Shown here: positions 44,138-53,748 of the stretch, in pieces | Numbering within the stretch: the stretch's first letter is position 1 | How the letters are laid out: each line of letters starts with the position of its first letter | NCBI GenBank assembly: GCA_945862385.1 | Contig: CAMAXV010000003.1 | Span: 62,001-126,000 of the forward strand | DNA length: 64,000 nucleotides | Direction: 5' to 3' | DNA from: Chitinophaga pinensis | Lineage (GTDB): Bacteria > Bacteroidota > Bacteroidia > Chitinophagales > Chitinophagaceae | Translations under genes and position numbers: made by a program | The notes under the pieces: generated by a model | Told to the model about the DNA's origin: nothing | Database searches by the model: none | The model's input: the letters and a program-made list of their open reading frames with translations, nothing else

Positions 44138-46585
44138 TTATTGCGGATCAACATTTACCATGATGTGGACAGCTTTAAAGGTTGGATCATTTTGCATGAT
44201 TGCCATAACCTGCTGTACGTGATTTCTGGCCAGCGCATGCCTGGAGCCATCTCTGGGCAGTTTAAGCATGATCTCATAAATATATTTATTACGTACCCTG
44301 TTCACTACTGGTTCTGCTGGTCCTATCAGATAATCTCCAAAAACCGGAAGCATTCGGGCAGCAAAAAAATCTGCAGCCTGTAAAGCCCTCCCTTTGTCAA
44401 CATGTCTGAAAAAAAACTGGATTAGTCTTGTATAAGGCGGGTAATGAAATATTTTCCTGGATTCAATTTCTTCCGTGTAAAAGCCTTTGAAATCATGACC
44501 GGTTACCCTTGCTATTATTGGATGAGATGGATTTGAAGTTTGTATGATTACAGTTCCCTGCTTCCCTCTCCTTCCAGCCCTGCCACTGACCTGTTCCATG
44601 AGTTGAAATGCACGCTCATTAACCCTGAAATCTGTAAAGCTTAATAATCCGTCAGCATCAAGAATACCTACAAGAGAAACATGTTCAAAATCCAGTCCCT
44701 TTACAACCATCTGGGTGCCGACTAAAATATCCATGCGGCGCAATTCAAAATTGCGAATCATTTCATCATGATCCGTTTTGCCTTTGACGGTATCTATATC
44801 CATCCGTGCAATCTTATAATCTGGGAAAAACGCTATCAATTCCTCTTCAACCTTCTCTGTACCAAAATTACGCTCAATCCAGTTGGTGCTGCCACAAGCT
44901 GTGCAACTCAGCAATACAGGATAGGATGTGCCACAATAATGACATTGCAGGCGATGGTGCAATTTATGGTAAGTCAGCGTTACATCACAATGCTCACAAT
45001 GTGGAATAAAACCACAGGTTCCACAAATCTTATAGGGAGCATAGCCACGCCTGTTCTGAAACAGAATAACCTGTTGCTGGTTATCCACTGAATTTTTAAT
45101 CGCTTCTTTCAATTCCGGGGTAATCATTTGCTTAACCACCTTGTTGTTGATCATGGTGCGCATATCTGCCGGATGTATAACAGGCAACTCAACACCTCCG
45201 AACCTTTCAAAGAGCTCAACAAGTCCGTATTTCCCTGAAACTGCCTGTGCATAAGTTTCCAGACTAGGCGTAGCACTACCCAGTACCACTTTAGCACCCC
45301 ACAAACGGGCATAATACAGCGCAGCATCCCTTGCATTGTACCGGGGAGCAGGCTCCTGCTGTTTGAAGGAAGCATCCTGTTCCTCATCCACGATAATCAT
45401 GGAAAGCTTTACAAATGGCATAAAAAGAGCTGAACGGGCTCCCAAAATAACCCGTATTTCTCCCTTTTTTACCTTATTCCATAGTTCTACCCTTTCATTT
45501 GGATTAAATCTGGAATGATAGATGGCGATATATCCCCCAAAATGCTTTTGCAACCGCCTGATAATTTGTGCGGTCAGGGCTATTTCGGGAAGCAGGTACA
45601 GAACCTGATTACCCTTTTTAACCTGCTCCTCAATCAATTTGATGTATATCTGTGTTTTGCCACTTGAAGTAACACCATGCAACAAACAAACTTCCTGATG
45701 CCCCAAGCTAGCCTGAATTTGACTTAATGCAGTTTGCTGTGCGGCAGAAAGCTCAAAGTTGATATCTACCTGCTTTGCCTGCATGGGTATCCGGTCAACT
45801 GACTGTTTTGATATGGTAAGAATTCTCTTTTCCACCAGTGCTGTAAGTTGTGCAGAACTTGCTCCTGATTTTTTGAGTAACTCAGGTTGTTTCACTTCCC
45901 CCTCTGTTTTCTGCAGGTGTAAAAAAGCCAACAAAAGTTCAAGTTGTTTAGGAGCCTTGTTATTCCAGTTATTCAAAAGACCGGCTACTGCTTCCTCAGC
46001 ATAATAATCAGGATGGAGATAAACAAAGTTTTCACTTTTAGGAGTATACTTCTCTTTGAGTGATTCCCAGGCCATGCATACCTTTTTATCCAGTAACCGC
46101 TTTACTACGGGATAAACATGCACAAGATCAAGGATCTCGTGTACTTCATCCATTTTCAATTCCTTTTTGACCTGAAGACCCTCAGCAACCAGGTACTCCT
46201 GATCATCAAGATCAGAGAAGTCCTCACCATATTCCTCATTGAGTACAAGTATGGTCTCACTGCTGAGCTTCAGCTGTGTGGGAAGGGCAGCGGCCATTAC
46301 CTCCCCTTCTGTGCACATATAGTATTGTGCTATCCAACTCCATAAAGACAGCTGCATGGGATAAACTACAGGTTCCGGATCAAGAATCTGTTCAATGGGT
46401 TTGGGATCGAACCCTTCAGGCTTTTCTCTGGAAAGGGATTTAATAATTCCGGAATATCTTTTTTGCTTGCCGAAACTCACCTCAACACGCACACCTTGTA
46501 TGGCATGCTCCTGCATAGTTTCAGGAACCGCATAGGTAAATGTCTTAGGTAATGCAAGTGGTATAATAATTTCAGCAAACAACAT
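44138..46585 (-). CDS. priA: primosomal protein N' (replication restart helicase)
   Basis: About 815 residues if started at MLFAEIIIPLALPKTFTY (46585), which matches the usual PriA N-terminus. ATG codons at 46594 and 46621 are alternatives; the one at 46594 overlaps the upstream stop by 8 bases. The helicase core has GVTSSGKTQIYIKLIEE (Walker A) and IVDEEQDASFKQQ (Walker B). Two zinc-binding clusters follow, CGTCGFIPHCEHCDVTLTYH and CHYCG-CTACGS. Motifs V/VI are in VGTQMVVKGLDF and VSGRAGR. It restarts stalled forks. It is convergent with dnaG with only 3 bases between stops, so the two replication genes sit tail to tail. Confidence 0.95.
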   Translation of the reverse strand: MLFAEIIIPLALPKTFTYAVPETMQEHAIQGVRVEVSFGKQKRYSGIIKSLSREKPEGFDPKPIEQILDPEPVVYPMQLSLWSWIAQYYMCTEGEVMAAALPTQLKLSSETILVLNEEYGEDFSDLDDQEYLVAEGLQVKKELKMDEVHEILDLVHVYPVVKRLLDKKVCMAWESLKEKYTPKSENFVYLHPDYYAEEAVAGLLNNWNNKAPKQLELLLAFLHLQKTEGEVKQPELLKKSGASSAQLTALVEKRILTISKQSVDRIPMQAKQVDINFELSAAQQTALSQIQASLGHQEVCLLHGVTSSGKTQIYIKLIEEQVKKGNQVLYLLPEIALTAQIIRRLQKHFGGYIAIYHSRFNPNERVELWNKVKKGEIRVILGARSALFMPFVKLSMIIVDEEQDASFKQQEPAPRYNARDAALYYARLWGAKVVLGSATPSLETYAQAVSGKYGLVELFERFGGVELPVIHPADMRTMINNKVVKQMITPELKEAIKNSVDNQQQVILFQNRRGYAPYKICGTCGFIPHCEHCDVTLTYHKLHHRLQCHYCGTSYPVLLSCTACGSTNWIERNFGTEKVEEELIAFFPDYKIARMDIDTVKGKTDHDEMIRNFELRRMDILVGTQMVVKGLDFEHVSLVGILDADGLLSFTDFRVNERAFQLMEQVSGRAGRRGKQGTVIIQTSNPSHPIIARVTGHDFKGFYTEEIESRKIFHYPPYTRLIQFFFRHVDKGRALQAADFFAARMLPVFGDYLIGPAEPVVNRVRNKYIYEIMLKLPRDGSRHALARNHVQQVMAIMQNDPTFKAVHIMVNVDPQ

Positions 46586-46586
46586 G

Positions 46587-47387
46587 CTACCCATGATTAT
46601 TATTTTCCAGGTAAAATTCACTGATCCAGGTAGCTTTGTATGTAATCAGAGCAGAAGCCATTTTTTCTGCTGTAATCCTTTTTAATTCGCGTGGATCAGC
46701 CTCCGGATAGGCCGAAGGATTTATTGGATCCAGGAATACTGCCCTGGAGCGACCAGGACGCAAAGAAAAAATACTGTCGTAATGTAACCTGTCATAGGTG
46801 TCCAGAAACAAAATCGGCTGAATACGTTTACCTGTTTCAACTGCCAGTTTGAATGCGCCATCATACATCTCCTTCAGGGGAGCATCAGCCATATTAAATG
46901 TCCCTTCCGGGAAAACAGCAATAGAAATATTTTTAGCAAGAATCTTTCTAAGGTCAGCCAGACTCCTTGCCCGGTCTTCTGCACTCGACCGGTTAACGGT
47001 TACTACACAAAAACGGTATAAAAAACCAAAAATAGGCACTTTAAGCAGCTCGTACTTTCCAATGGCCCGGAAATGGTGTTTGATAGATAGTATGATGGTC
47101 ACTGCATCCAGGTAAGAGATGTGATTTACCACAAAAATGAACTGCTCGTCAGCACCAGGACTGGATTTGTATATATTGGTATGTCTGATGCCAATGAGCA
47201 AAAACCAGATCTTACCCAGCAACCGGTACAGGTCAAACATGATATTTCCTCCTCTGATACGGCCCAATGGCAGACAAATAAGCAGACAAGGAAACAGCAC
47301 TACTGTTATCACAACAGCAAAAAGGCTGTATGCATACAGGCAATAAATAATCTGAAAAAAACGGAGTAAGGATCTGAGCAAAATCAT
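46587..47387 (-). CDS. lysophospholipid (1-acyl-glycerol-3-phosphate) acyltransferase
   Basis: I take the ATG at 47387, which gives a 266-residue protein with an N-terminal membrane helix (IIYCLYAYSLFAVVITVVLF). The longer frame from 47438 would run past the divergent mtaB promoter. The PlsC-type acyltransferase motifs are NHISYLDAVT (HX4D motif), FPEGTF, and KLAVETGKRIQPILF. It acylates lysophosphatidic acid or a related lipid at the inner membrane. Its stop overlaps possible priA starts, so the two genes are probably read together. Confidence 0.9.
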   Translation of the reverse strand: MILLRSLLRFFQIIYCLYAYSLFAVVITVVLFPCLLICLPLGRIRGGNIMFDLYRLLGKIWFLLIGIRHTNIYKSSPGADEQFIFVVNHISYLDAVTIILSIKHHFRAIGKYELLKVPIFGFLYRFCVVTVNRSSAEDRARSLADLRKILAKNISIAVFPEGTFNMADAPLKEMYDGAFKLAVETGKRIQPILFLDTYDRLHYDSIFSLRPGRSRAVFLDPINPSAYPEADPRELKRITAEKMASALITYKATWISEFYLENNNHG

Positions 47388-47418
47388 AGAACAACTCAAA
47401 TATACACTTTCCCGTTTG

Positions 47419-47426
47419 TATCTTTG
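47419..47426 (+). promoter_or_regulatory. -7 box immediately before mtaB
   Basis: TATCTTTG ends 6 bases before the mtaB ATG at 47433. No good -33 element is seen. A start site at or next to the ATG is implied. Confidence 0.4.
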
Positions 47427-47432
47427 CCGTTC

Positions 47433-48701
47433 ATGCAATCAGAAAAATCAATAGCACTCCACACATTGGGCTGTAAGCTGAATTTCTCAGAGACTTCCAC
47501 GCTCGGGAGGATGATTGAAAAGGATGGTTTTGTAAGGAAAGATTTTGACGAGTCTGCGGACATCTATGTGATCAATACCTGCTCCGTTACTGAAAATGCG
47601 GATAAGGAATGCAGACAGCTGGTAAGAAGGATTCAAAAACAAAATTCCGACGCTGTCATTGTCATTACGGGATGTTATGCCCAGCTAAAACCAAGAGAAA
47701 TTGCTGAAATACCCGGTGTAGACCTGGTTTTAGGGGCAGCAGAGAAGTTTAACCTCTCCAACCACCTAAAGGACTTCAGCAAAGGGGATGCTACAAAAAT
47801 CTGCAGTTGTGACATTGCTGAAGTAACGGATTTCAACAGTTCTTTTTCGGTTACAGACAGAACCAGGACTTTCCTGAAGGTACAGGATGGATGTGATTAC
47901 AGTTGTTCATTTTGTACCATACCCATGGCAAGGGGTAAAAGCCGGAGTAACACGATAGAAAATGTTGTTAAACAGGCTACGCATATTGCAGAACAGGGTG
48001 TCAAAGAAATTGTATTGACTGGCGTTAACCTTGGAGACTTCGGCATTATTGATGGCCAAAGAACTACAGATTTTCATGCTTTATGCAAAAAGCTGGATAA
48101 AGTGGAGGGAATAAGTCGGTTCAGGATCTCTTCAATTGAACCAAACCTGCTTACAGATGATATTATTAAGCTGGTGGCTGAGAGTAACAAATTCATGCCT
48201 CATTTTCATATCCCCTTACAAAGTGGAAGTAATACGATTCTGGGATTGATGCGCAGGCGATATAAAAGAGAGCTTTATGCAGAAAAAATTGCTACGATAA
48301 AGCAATTAATACCTGATTGTGCAATAGGAGTTGATGTTATCGTTGGCTTTCCCGCTGAAAGTGATCAGGAATTTCAGGAAACATTTGAATTCCTCCATAA
48401 CCTGGATATTTCATACTTACATGTTTTCACCTATTCAGAAAGGAACAATACCAAGGCTATTGATATCAAACCAGTAATTCCTGTTCATATCCGGAATGAA
48501 AGGAATAAAATCCTACGAAACCTGTCATACCAAAAAATGCAGTATTTCAGGGCTAGTCAATGTGGCAGGCAACGTACTGTGTTGTTTGAACAGGAAGATA
48601 GAAACGGGATGATGGAGGGTTACACAGACAACTATATCCGCATTACTACACCATTTCGAGCTGAGTGGGTCAACCAGGAGGTAAGCTGGTTAATCCAGTA
48701 A
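47433..48701 (+). CDS. mtaB: tRNA t6A37 methylthiotransferase MtaB
   Basis: A 422-residue MiaB-like radical SAM protein from the ATG at 47433; a TTG at 47424 in frame is inside the promoter box and unlikely. The N-terminal UPF0004 domain has its three cluster cysteines (HTLGCKLN, NTCSVTENADKEC, VITGCYAQ). The radical SAM motif is CDYSCSFCTIP. The SAM-binding region includes GVNLGDFG, and a short TRAM-like end is present. The HTLGCKLN/N-TCSVT form and length point to the MtaB/YqeV group that makes ms2t6A at position 37, rather than MiaB or RimO. Confidence 0.92.
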   Translation: MQSEKSIALHTLGCKLNFSETSTLGRMIEKDGFVRKDFDESADIYVINTCSVTENADKECRQLVRRIQKQNSDAVIVITGCYAQLKPREIAEIPGVDLVLGAAEKFNLSNHLKDFSKGDATKICSCDIAEVTDFNSSFSVTDRTRTFLKVQDGCDYSCSFCTIPMARGKSRSNTIENVVKQATHIAEQGVKEIVLTGVNLGDFGIIDGQRTTDFHALCKKLDKVEGISRFRISSIEPNLLTDDIIKLVAESNKFMPHFHIPLQSGSNTILGLMRRRYKRELYAEKIATIKQLIPDCAIGVDVIVGFPAESDQEFQETFEFLHNLDISYLHVFTYSERNNTKAIDIKPVIPVHIRNERNKILRNLSYQKMQYFRASQCGRQRTVLFEQEDRNGMMEGYTDNYIRITTPFRAEWVNQEVSWLIQ

Positions 48702-48712
48702 TTTGATTTTAT

Positions 48713-50146
48713 TTACTTTCTGTAATCAAGCGGTGGCTTCCTGTCACCCGCAAGAGATTTATACTGGAAGTTGCTTCCTCTAGCTTTAACCAATTCTGAC
48801 TGGGCTATTGGAATAAGCTCAGGCTTCAGGAAGATATCAACCGCAGAGAGTGCCATAGTTTTGGCCGCAACCATCATCCCCTTAAAGCCAATAGACATGC
48901 CGTCACAGGCTACAGCTTGCCAACTGTGTCCCGGAATACCAGGAACCCAGGTTGCAGTTGAGAGTCCTGTAGTAGGAACAACCCAACTCACGTCACCTAC
49001 ATCAGTAGATGCCGAAGTCAATCCGTTTAACTGATACGGCTTTACTTCCGCCGCACTTTCAACAGGAGGCAGTGAGGATGAACTTACCGTTTTTCTGATG
49101 GCTTCGGCAAATGCTTTTTCTTCCTCAGAATAAATAATACCACCTACTTTTTCAAGATTCCTTTGCATCACCTTAGCGAGCGTTTCATTGGGCAGCAGGT
49201 TGTACAAACCAGTCATGATTTCATGAGAGACTGAAGTTCCCGTTCCCATTGCAGCAGCATCGGCAACTTTTATAAGTCTATCCCAGATATCATTCAATCC
49301 ACTTACAGAGGGATGTCTGATGGTAAATTCAACTTCTGCAAAATCTGGAACAATATTTGAAGTCAATCCACCTTTCTTAATAACATAGTGAATTCTGGTT
49401 TCCTGCGATACGTGTTCACGCATCAGGTTCACCATAAAATTCATGGCTTCAACACCATCCAGGGCACTTCTGCCTTTTTCAGGGGCGGCAGCAGCATGTG
49501 CTGCTATACCTTTAAACCTAAATAGTGCTACTTTGTATGCCAGTGTTGAAGAGGGACTGGCACTGTTGTTATCCCCAGGATGCCATTGCAAAACAGCATC
49601 AACATCATTGAAAGCCCCTGCCCTTACAAGGTAGGTCTTCCCGCCACCTGCGCCTTCTTCCGCAGGTGTACCAAATAGTTTAATAGTTCCTTTTATGCCA
49701 TTAGCCTCCATCCATTTTTTTGTTGCAATGGCGGCGGCTACGGAACCTGTTCCAAAAAGATTATGTCCACATGCATGTCCAAATCCTCCCTCCTCACGTG
49801 CAAGTTTATCGGGTGTTGCCTGTTGAGACAAGCCTGGCAAGGCATCCATCTCAGCAAGAAAACCAATAACCGGTTTTCCAGTGCCGAAGCTTGCTACAAA
49901 AGCGGTTGGTATATCTGCAATACCCTGTTCCATTTTGAATCCCTCTCCCCTGAGTTCATCTTGCAGTAAAGCGGTTGTTTTATGCTCCAAGTAGCCTGGT
50001 TCAGCCCATTTCCAAATGGTTTCTGCCATGCCCTCATAATGTTTCTGTTTGTCGTTCAGGTGTTTTAAAACAGCTTTAGATGCATCCTGAGCTACTGTGC
50101 ATGTGACTGACAAAATCAGAATTAAAGTGTTTATGAATGTACGCAT
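48713..50146 (-). CDS. secreted M20 family amidohydrolase (AbgB-like)
   Basis: A 477-residue protein with a signal peptide cleaved near CTVAQD. The M20D/AbgB-like peptidase domain has metal motifs GFLAEMDALPG, GFGHACGHNLFG, FGTPAEEGAGGG with the catalytic Glu pair, and VLQWHPGD. A dimerisation domain is inserted at about 215-330 (FKGIAAHAAAAPEKGRSALDG) and the final His lies in PGIPGHSWQAVA. It is close to p-aminobenzoyl-glutamate hydrolase subunit B but exported, so it may cleave N-acyl amino acids or peptides in the periplasm. The next minus-strand gene upstream starts 52 bases away. Confidence 0.88.
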   Translation of the reverse strand: MRTFINTLILILSVTCTVAQDASKAVLKHLNDKQKHYEGMAETIWKWAEPGYLEHKTTALLQDELRGEGFKMEQGIADIPTAFVASFGTGKPVIGFLAEMDALPGLSQQATPDKLAREEGGFGHACGHNLFGTGSVAAAIATKKWMEANGIKGTIKLFGTPAEEGAGGGKTYLVRAGAFNDVDAVLQWHPGDNNSASPSSTLAYKVALFRFKGIAAHAAAAPEKGRSALDGVEAMNFMVNLMREHVSQETRIHYVIKKGGLTSNIVPDFAEVEFTIRHPSVSGLNDIWDRLIKVADAAAMGTGTSVSHEIMTGLYNLLPNETLAKVMQRNLEKVGGIIYSEEEKAFAEAIRKTVSSSSLPPVESAAEVKPYQLNGLTSASTDVGDVSWVVPTTGLSTATWVPGIPGHSWQAVACDGMSIGFKGMMVAAKTMALSAVDIFLKPELIPIAQSELVKARGSNFQYKSLAGDRKPPLDYRK

Positions 50147-50198
50147 AAATGAATTGTTGATACTAAAAACAGGGATTAACCTGAAGTTAAAGGATTAA

Positions 50199-50660
50199 CT
50201 AATTTACTGCAATTCTGATATCCGGGGCCAACTGAAATTTTCCGGCTTTATTCCTGAAAAGAATTTTATTGATCAGGATGGTGTCTCCGGCTTTAACGTT
50301 GTCTTTGATACTGTCAATCCAAACCTTACTCAGTTGTGCTGTGTCGGTGAACTCTCCCACGCGCAGGTCACTCCTGTATTTGAGTTGTTCCGTTTCGTCA
50401 TCTTTGTATGCACTTTTGAATTTATAATTCAAACGGAATGATTTTACCGGATAGGATTCCCCTGCATTGTCTTTGACAAATATGGCAGCAGGTGCAATTG
50501 ATGCAATCTGTGCAGCCGGAGCATTGCCCGATTTAACAGGTCCCCAGGTTGATGTAAAAGTGATGGCAGCATTTGAGCTGACTGATGGTTTTATTTTACC
50601 ACCCTGTGCATACGCTTGTGTAACCATAACTAGCTGGAGAAGCATCAAAATTCTTAACAT
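50199..50660 (-). CDS. secreted protein of unknown function
   Basis: A 153-residue protein with a signal peptide ending at AYAQGG. The mature part (about 125 residues) reads as one immunoglobulin-like beta domain. Its end, VKAGDTILINKILFRNKAGKF, recalls the last domain of the gliding-motility protein GldM (K-GD-I-F--I---G--G), but the similarity is only by eye. It lies 12 bases behind valS on the same strand and may be read with it. Confidence 0.6.
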   Translation of the reverse strand: MLRILMLLQLVMVTQAYAQGGKIKPSVSSNAAITFTSTWGPVKSGNAPAAQIASIAPAAIFVKDNAGESYPVKSFRLNYKFKSAYKDDETEQLKYRSDLRVGEFTDTAQLSKVWIDSIKDNVKAGDTILINKILFRNKAGKFQLAPDIRIAVN

Positions 50661-50671
50661 GAAAATTGATT

Positions 50672-53332
50672 TTAGAGATTCTTGAGACTTTCTTCAAGAA
50701 GGCTGATCTTTGCAATGGCATCAGCCTGTTTTTTTCTTTCCAGATCCACAACTTCCCCTTTAGCATTGGCAACAAACTTTTCGTTGGATAATTTCTTTTC
50801 TACAGACGCGAGGAAACCTTTGTAATAGGTTAATTCCTCTTCAAGTGACTTACGCTGTACAGAAGTATCCAAGATCTGGTCTGTTTTAATATATAACCTG
50901 TCTGCCCCAAGAACAAGCTGAATTGTGTCGGCAACAGCATCATCTGTGAAATTAAATGCTTCTGCATTGATTTGCTTACACAATATTTCCTGAATGCCAT
51001 TCCAGGTTCCCTTTTCAGTGACGGTTGCATAGAGGGAAACAGCATCTTTATTTTTGATCTGAGCCTTCAGTCTGGCATCCCGGATTGCAGTAATAGCCGC
51101 TTTGAGCAGTTCAGCCTCCAGCAAAATTTCTCTGCCTGACTCCCTGAAAACAAAGGATGAATCGAGTTGCCTTATACAAAGATCTGACGATTGGTTTTCA
51201 TTCAGCAAATGATAGATTTCTTCAGTCACAAAAGGCATAAATGGATGTAACCTTTCCATCAATATTTCAAAGTTTGCAATGGCCCTATCCAGGTGTTGCT
51301 GATCCATTGGCTTTTCAAATCCGGGTTTGATCCACTCCAGATACCAGCTGCAATAATCATCCCAAATCAATGTATATAGCGTTTTCAGGGCTTCACTCAG
51401 TTTAAATTGTGCCATTAATTGGTCAACTTCGCTACACACCTGTCTCAGTCTTGCCTCAAACCACCTATGTGGCCAATCGCTTGTAAGTGTTATTTCTTCC
51501 GGAAGCAAATTCTCCTTGACCCTTCCCTTCCAAAGCTGAATCAGCTTGAGGGCATTCCAGATTTTATTGATGAAATTCCGGCCCTGTTCATTGGATGCCT
51601 TATCCCATAGGAGGTCATTACCCGCAGGAGAAGCAATCAGGATACCAAACCTAACTGCATCAGCACCAATTTCATCAATCATATTGAGCAAGTCAGGAGA
51701 GTTGCCCAATTGTTTACTCATTTTCCTACCGAGGTTGTCTCTGACTATCCCCGTAAAATATACATCATTAAAAGGCTTTTTACCCATGTATTCATACCCA
51801 GCCATAATCATTCTGGCCACCCAGAAAAAGATGATTTCGGGAGCAGTAACCAAAGACTGCGTTGGGTAATAATAACTGACTTCAGGATTGCCCGGATTTG
51901 AAATTCCCTTAAAAACTTCAAAGGGCCAAAGCCAGGAGGAGAACCAGGTATCCAGACAGTCTTCATCCTGCTTCAGCACAGGATCTGAAACATTGTATTG
52001 TGCTGAAAACTTTTTCTTTGCTTCTTCCTCATCCATCGCAACCACAAACTGACCCTGATCATCATACCAGGCAGGTATCCTGTGGCCCCACCAAAGTTGC
52101 CTGGAAATACACCAGTCTTTGATGTTTTCCATCCAGTGCCTGTAAAGGTTTTTGAATTTAGCAGGATGGAAGTTGATTTCACCATCGTTGACAGCGGACA
52201 GTGCGGGACCAGCAATTTTCTTCATGTCAACCCACCACTGCAAAGACAATCGTGGCTCCACAACCACATCTGTACGCTCTGAAAACCCTACCTGGTGAAC
52301 GTATTCCTCAATTTTAACAACATGGCCAGCGGCTTTCAGTTCTTCTACGATATCTTTTCTGGCCTCAAACCGATCTTTGCCTACATGAAGAACAGCATCT
52401 GCACTAAGTGTACCATCTTCATTCAGGATATCTATCACTTCCAGACCGTGTTTAATACCAATCTGGTTATCATTCATATCATGTGCAGGTGTGATTTTCA
52501 GGGCACCTGATCCAAAATCGATAGCTACATAATCATCTCCAATGATTGGAATTTTTCTATTAATAAGTGGAACGAGTGCAAATGTTCCGATCAGGTGATT
52601 GAAGCGCTCATCTTTGGGATTGACAGCAATAGCTGCATCACCCAGAATTGTTTCAGGACGCACGGTAGCAATTGTAATCCCCCCTTTGTCCAGGGAAACA
52701 GGTAATCCGCTTTGGTCAACAAGCTGATACTGCAAAAAATATAATTTACCCTGCACTTCCTTGAAGATTACCTCTTCATCACTGAGTGCAGTTTTAGCAC
52801 GGGGGTCCCAGTTGATCATCCGCTTACCACGGTAGATGTACCCTTTTTTGTATAAGTCGTTGAAAACATGGATTACGGATCTGTAGTAGTCCGGATCCAT
52901 GGTAAAACTCGTGCGGTTCCAATCGAGTGAGCAACCGAGCTTCTTCAGCTGTTGAAGGATTATTCCTCCATATTTCTCTTTCCACTCCCAGGCATACGTC
53001 AGAAATTCATCTCTGGTAAGTGTGGCTTTCTGAATACCCCTCTCACGGAGCATCTGTACAACTTTAGCTTCAGTGGCAATGGAAGCATGATCTGTACCCG
53101 GCACCCAACAGGCATTTTTACCCATCATGCGTGCTCTTCTTACCAGTATATCCTGAATGGTATTGTTGAGGCAATGCCCCATGTGCAAGATACCTGTAAC
53201 ATTGGGCGGTGGGATAACTACAGTATAAGATTCCCTGTCATCAGGTTTGCTTTCAAAATGACGCTTTTCCAACCACTGCTGATACCACTTGCTTTCAGCA
53301 GATTTAAAATCAAAGTTCTTGGAGATCTCCAT
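50672..53332 (-). CDS. valS: valyl-tRNA synthetase
   Basis: An 886-residue class Ia synthetase. The HIGH-type motif is HMGH (in PPPNVTGILHMGHCLN, about residues 39-54) and the KMSKS-type motif is RKMSKQLGNSPD. The editing domain lies between them (for example TIATVRPETILGDAAIAVNP). There is an anticodon-binding domain and a C-terminal coiled-coil arm (SLEEELTYYKGFLASVEKKL and following). It charges tRNA-Val; two tRNA-Val genes lie in this window. TACCTTTG, a -7 box, is at 53355-53362 on the minus strand, 22 bases before the ATG. Confidence 0.97.
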   Translation of the reverse strand: MEISKNFDFKSAESKWYQQWLEKRHFESKPDDRESYTVVIPPPNVTGILHMGHCLNNTIQDILVRRARMMGKNACWVPGTDHASIATEAKVVQMLRERGIQKATLTRDEFLTYAWEWKEKYGGIILQQLKKLGCSLDWNRTSFTMDPDYYRSVIHVFNDLYKKGYIYRGKRMINWDPRAKTALSDEEVIFKEVQGKLYFLQYQLVDQSGLPVSLDKGGITIATVRPETILGDAAIAVNPKDERFNHLIGTFALVPLINRKIPIIGDDYVAIDFGSGALKITPAHDMNDNQIGIKHGLEVIDILNEDGTLSADAVLHVGKDRFEARKDIVEELKAAGHVVKIEEYVHQVGFSERTDVVVEPRLSLQWWVDMKKIAGPALSAVNDGEINFHPAKFKNLYRHWMENIKDWCISRQLWWGHRIPAWYDDQGQFVVAMDEEEAKKKFSAQYNVSDPVLKQDEDCLDTWFSSWLWPFEVFKGISNPGNPEVSYYYPTQSLVTAPEIIFFWVARMIMAGYEYMGKKPFNDVYFTGIVRDNLGRKMSKQLGNSPDLLNMIDEIGADAVRFGILIASPAGNDLLWDKASNEQGRNFINKIWNALKLIQLWKGRVKENLLPEEITLTSDWPHRWFEARLRQVCSEVDQLMAQFKLSEALKTLYTLIWDDYCSWYLEWIKPGFEKPMDQQHLDRAIANFEILMERLHPFMPFVTEEIYHLLNENQSSDLCIRQLDSSFVFRESGREILLEAELLKAAITAIRDARLKAQIKNKDAVSLYATVTEKGTWNGIQEILCKQINAEAFNFTDDAVADTIQLVLGADRLYIKTDQILDTSVQRKSLEEELTYYKGFLASVEKKLSNEKFVANAKGEVVDLERKKQADAIAKISLLEESLKNL

Positions 53333-53354
53333 GTATCGCTACTATTTTGGTATA

Positions 53355-53362
53355 CAAAGGTA
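53355..53362 (-). promoter_or_regulatory. -7 box upstream of valS
   Basis: TACCTTTG on the minus strand matches TAnnTTTG, 22 bases before the valS ATG. It lies just downstream of the small ORF at 53386. Confidence 0.4.
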
Positions 53363-53385
53363 GCGATTAAAAGTCCTCCAAGCAA

Positions 53386-53505
53386 TTACCAAACGAGATA
53401 GGTAATCAAAGCTATTGTTCCATAAACGGCAATAACTATCAGACCAATCTTAACAGTTTGGGAGACATTGAGCGATGAAAGTGCTTTCATAAAAAATGTT
53501 TTCAT
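53386..53505 (-). CDS. possible 39-residue single-helix membrane protein
   Basis: An ATG-started reading frame of 39 residues. A short amphipathic N-terminus (MKTFFMKALSSLNVSQTVK) is followed by a single hydrophobic helix (IGLIVIAVYGTIALITYLVW). The stop TAA lies 53 bases before valS on the same strand. The composition is what a real small membrane protein would show. No family is known to me and no promoter was identified, so this is a candidate only. Confidence 0.4.
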   Translation of the reverse strand: MKTFFMKALSSLNVSQTVKIGLIVIAVYGTIALITYLVW

Positions 53506-53619
53506 TGTTACATGAATTTACGAAGGTCTTTCAAGAGGGACGGCTTGTTAGTACTTAACAATTAGACGCAAAAGCCTTAGGATTTGTTACTAGACAATGT
53601 AAAGATAATGTTAAAGTTA

Positions 53620-53660
53620 AAAACTTGCAAGTTTTGGGTGACCTTTTTATCAAAGTGACC
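53620..53660. promoter_or_regulatory. palindrome and direct repeats upstream of the eRF1-like gene
   Basis: AAAACTTGCAAGTTTT at 53620-53635 is a perfect 16-base palindrome. GTGACC occurs at 53638-53643 and again at 53655-53660. These lie in the 243-base gap before the gene at 53749; otherwise the gap shows no gene. They may be regulator binding sites. Confidence 0.35.
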
Positions 53661-53748
53661 AAAACTACTTAGTGGCATGAAGCTAATCATGCGCTAACCC
53701 GAAAAGGTCATTTATCATTGCTGAAACATCTCATCAAACTATTTAATT

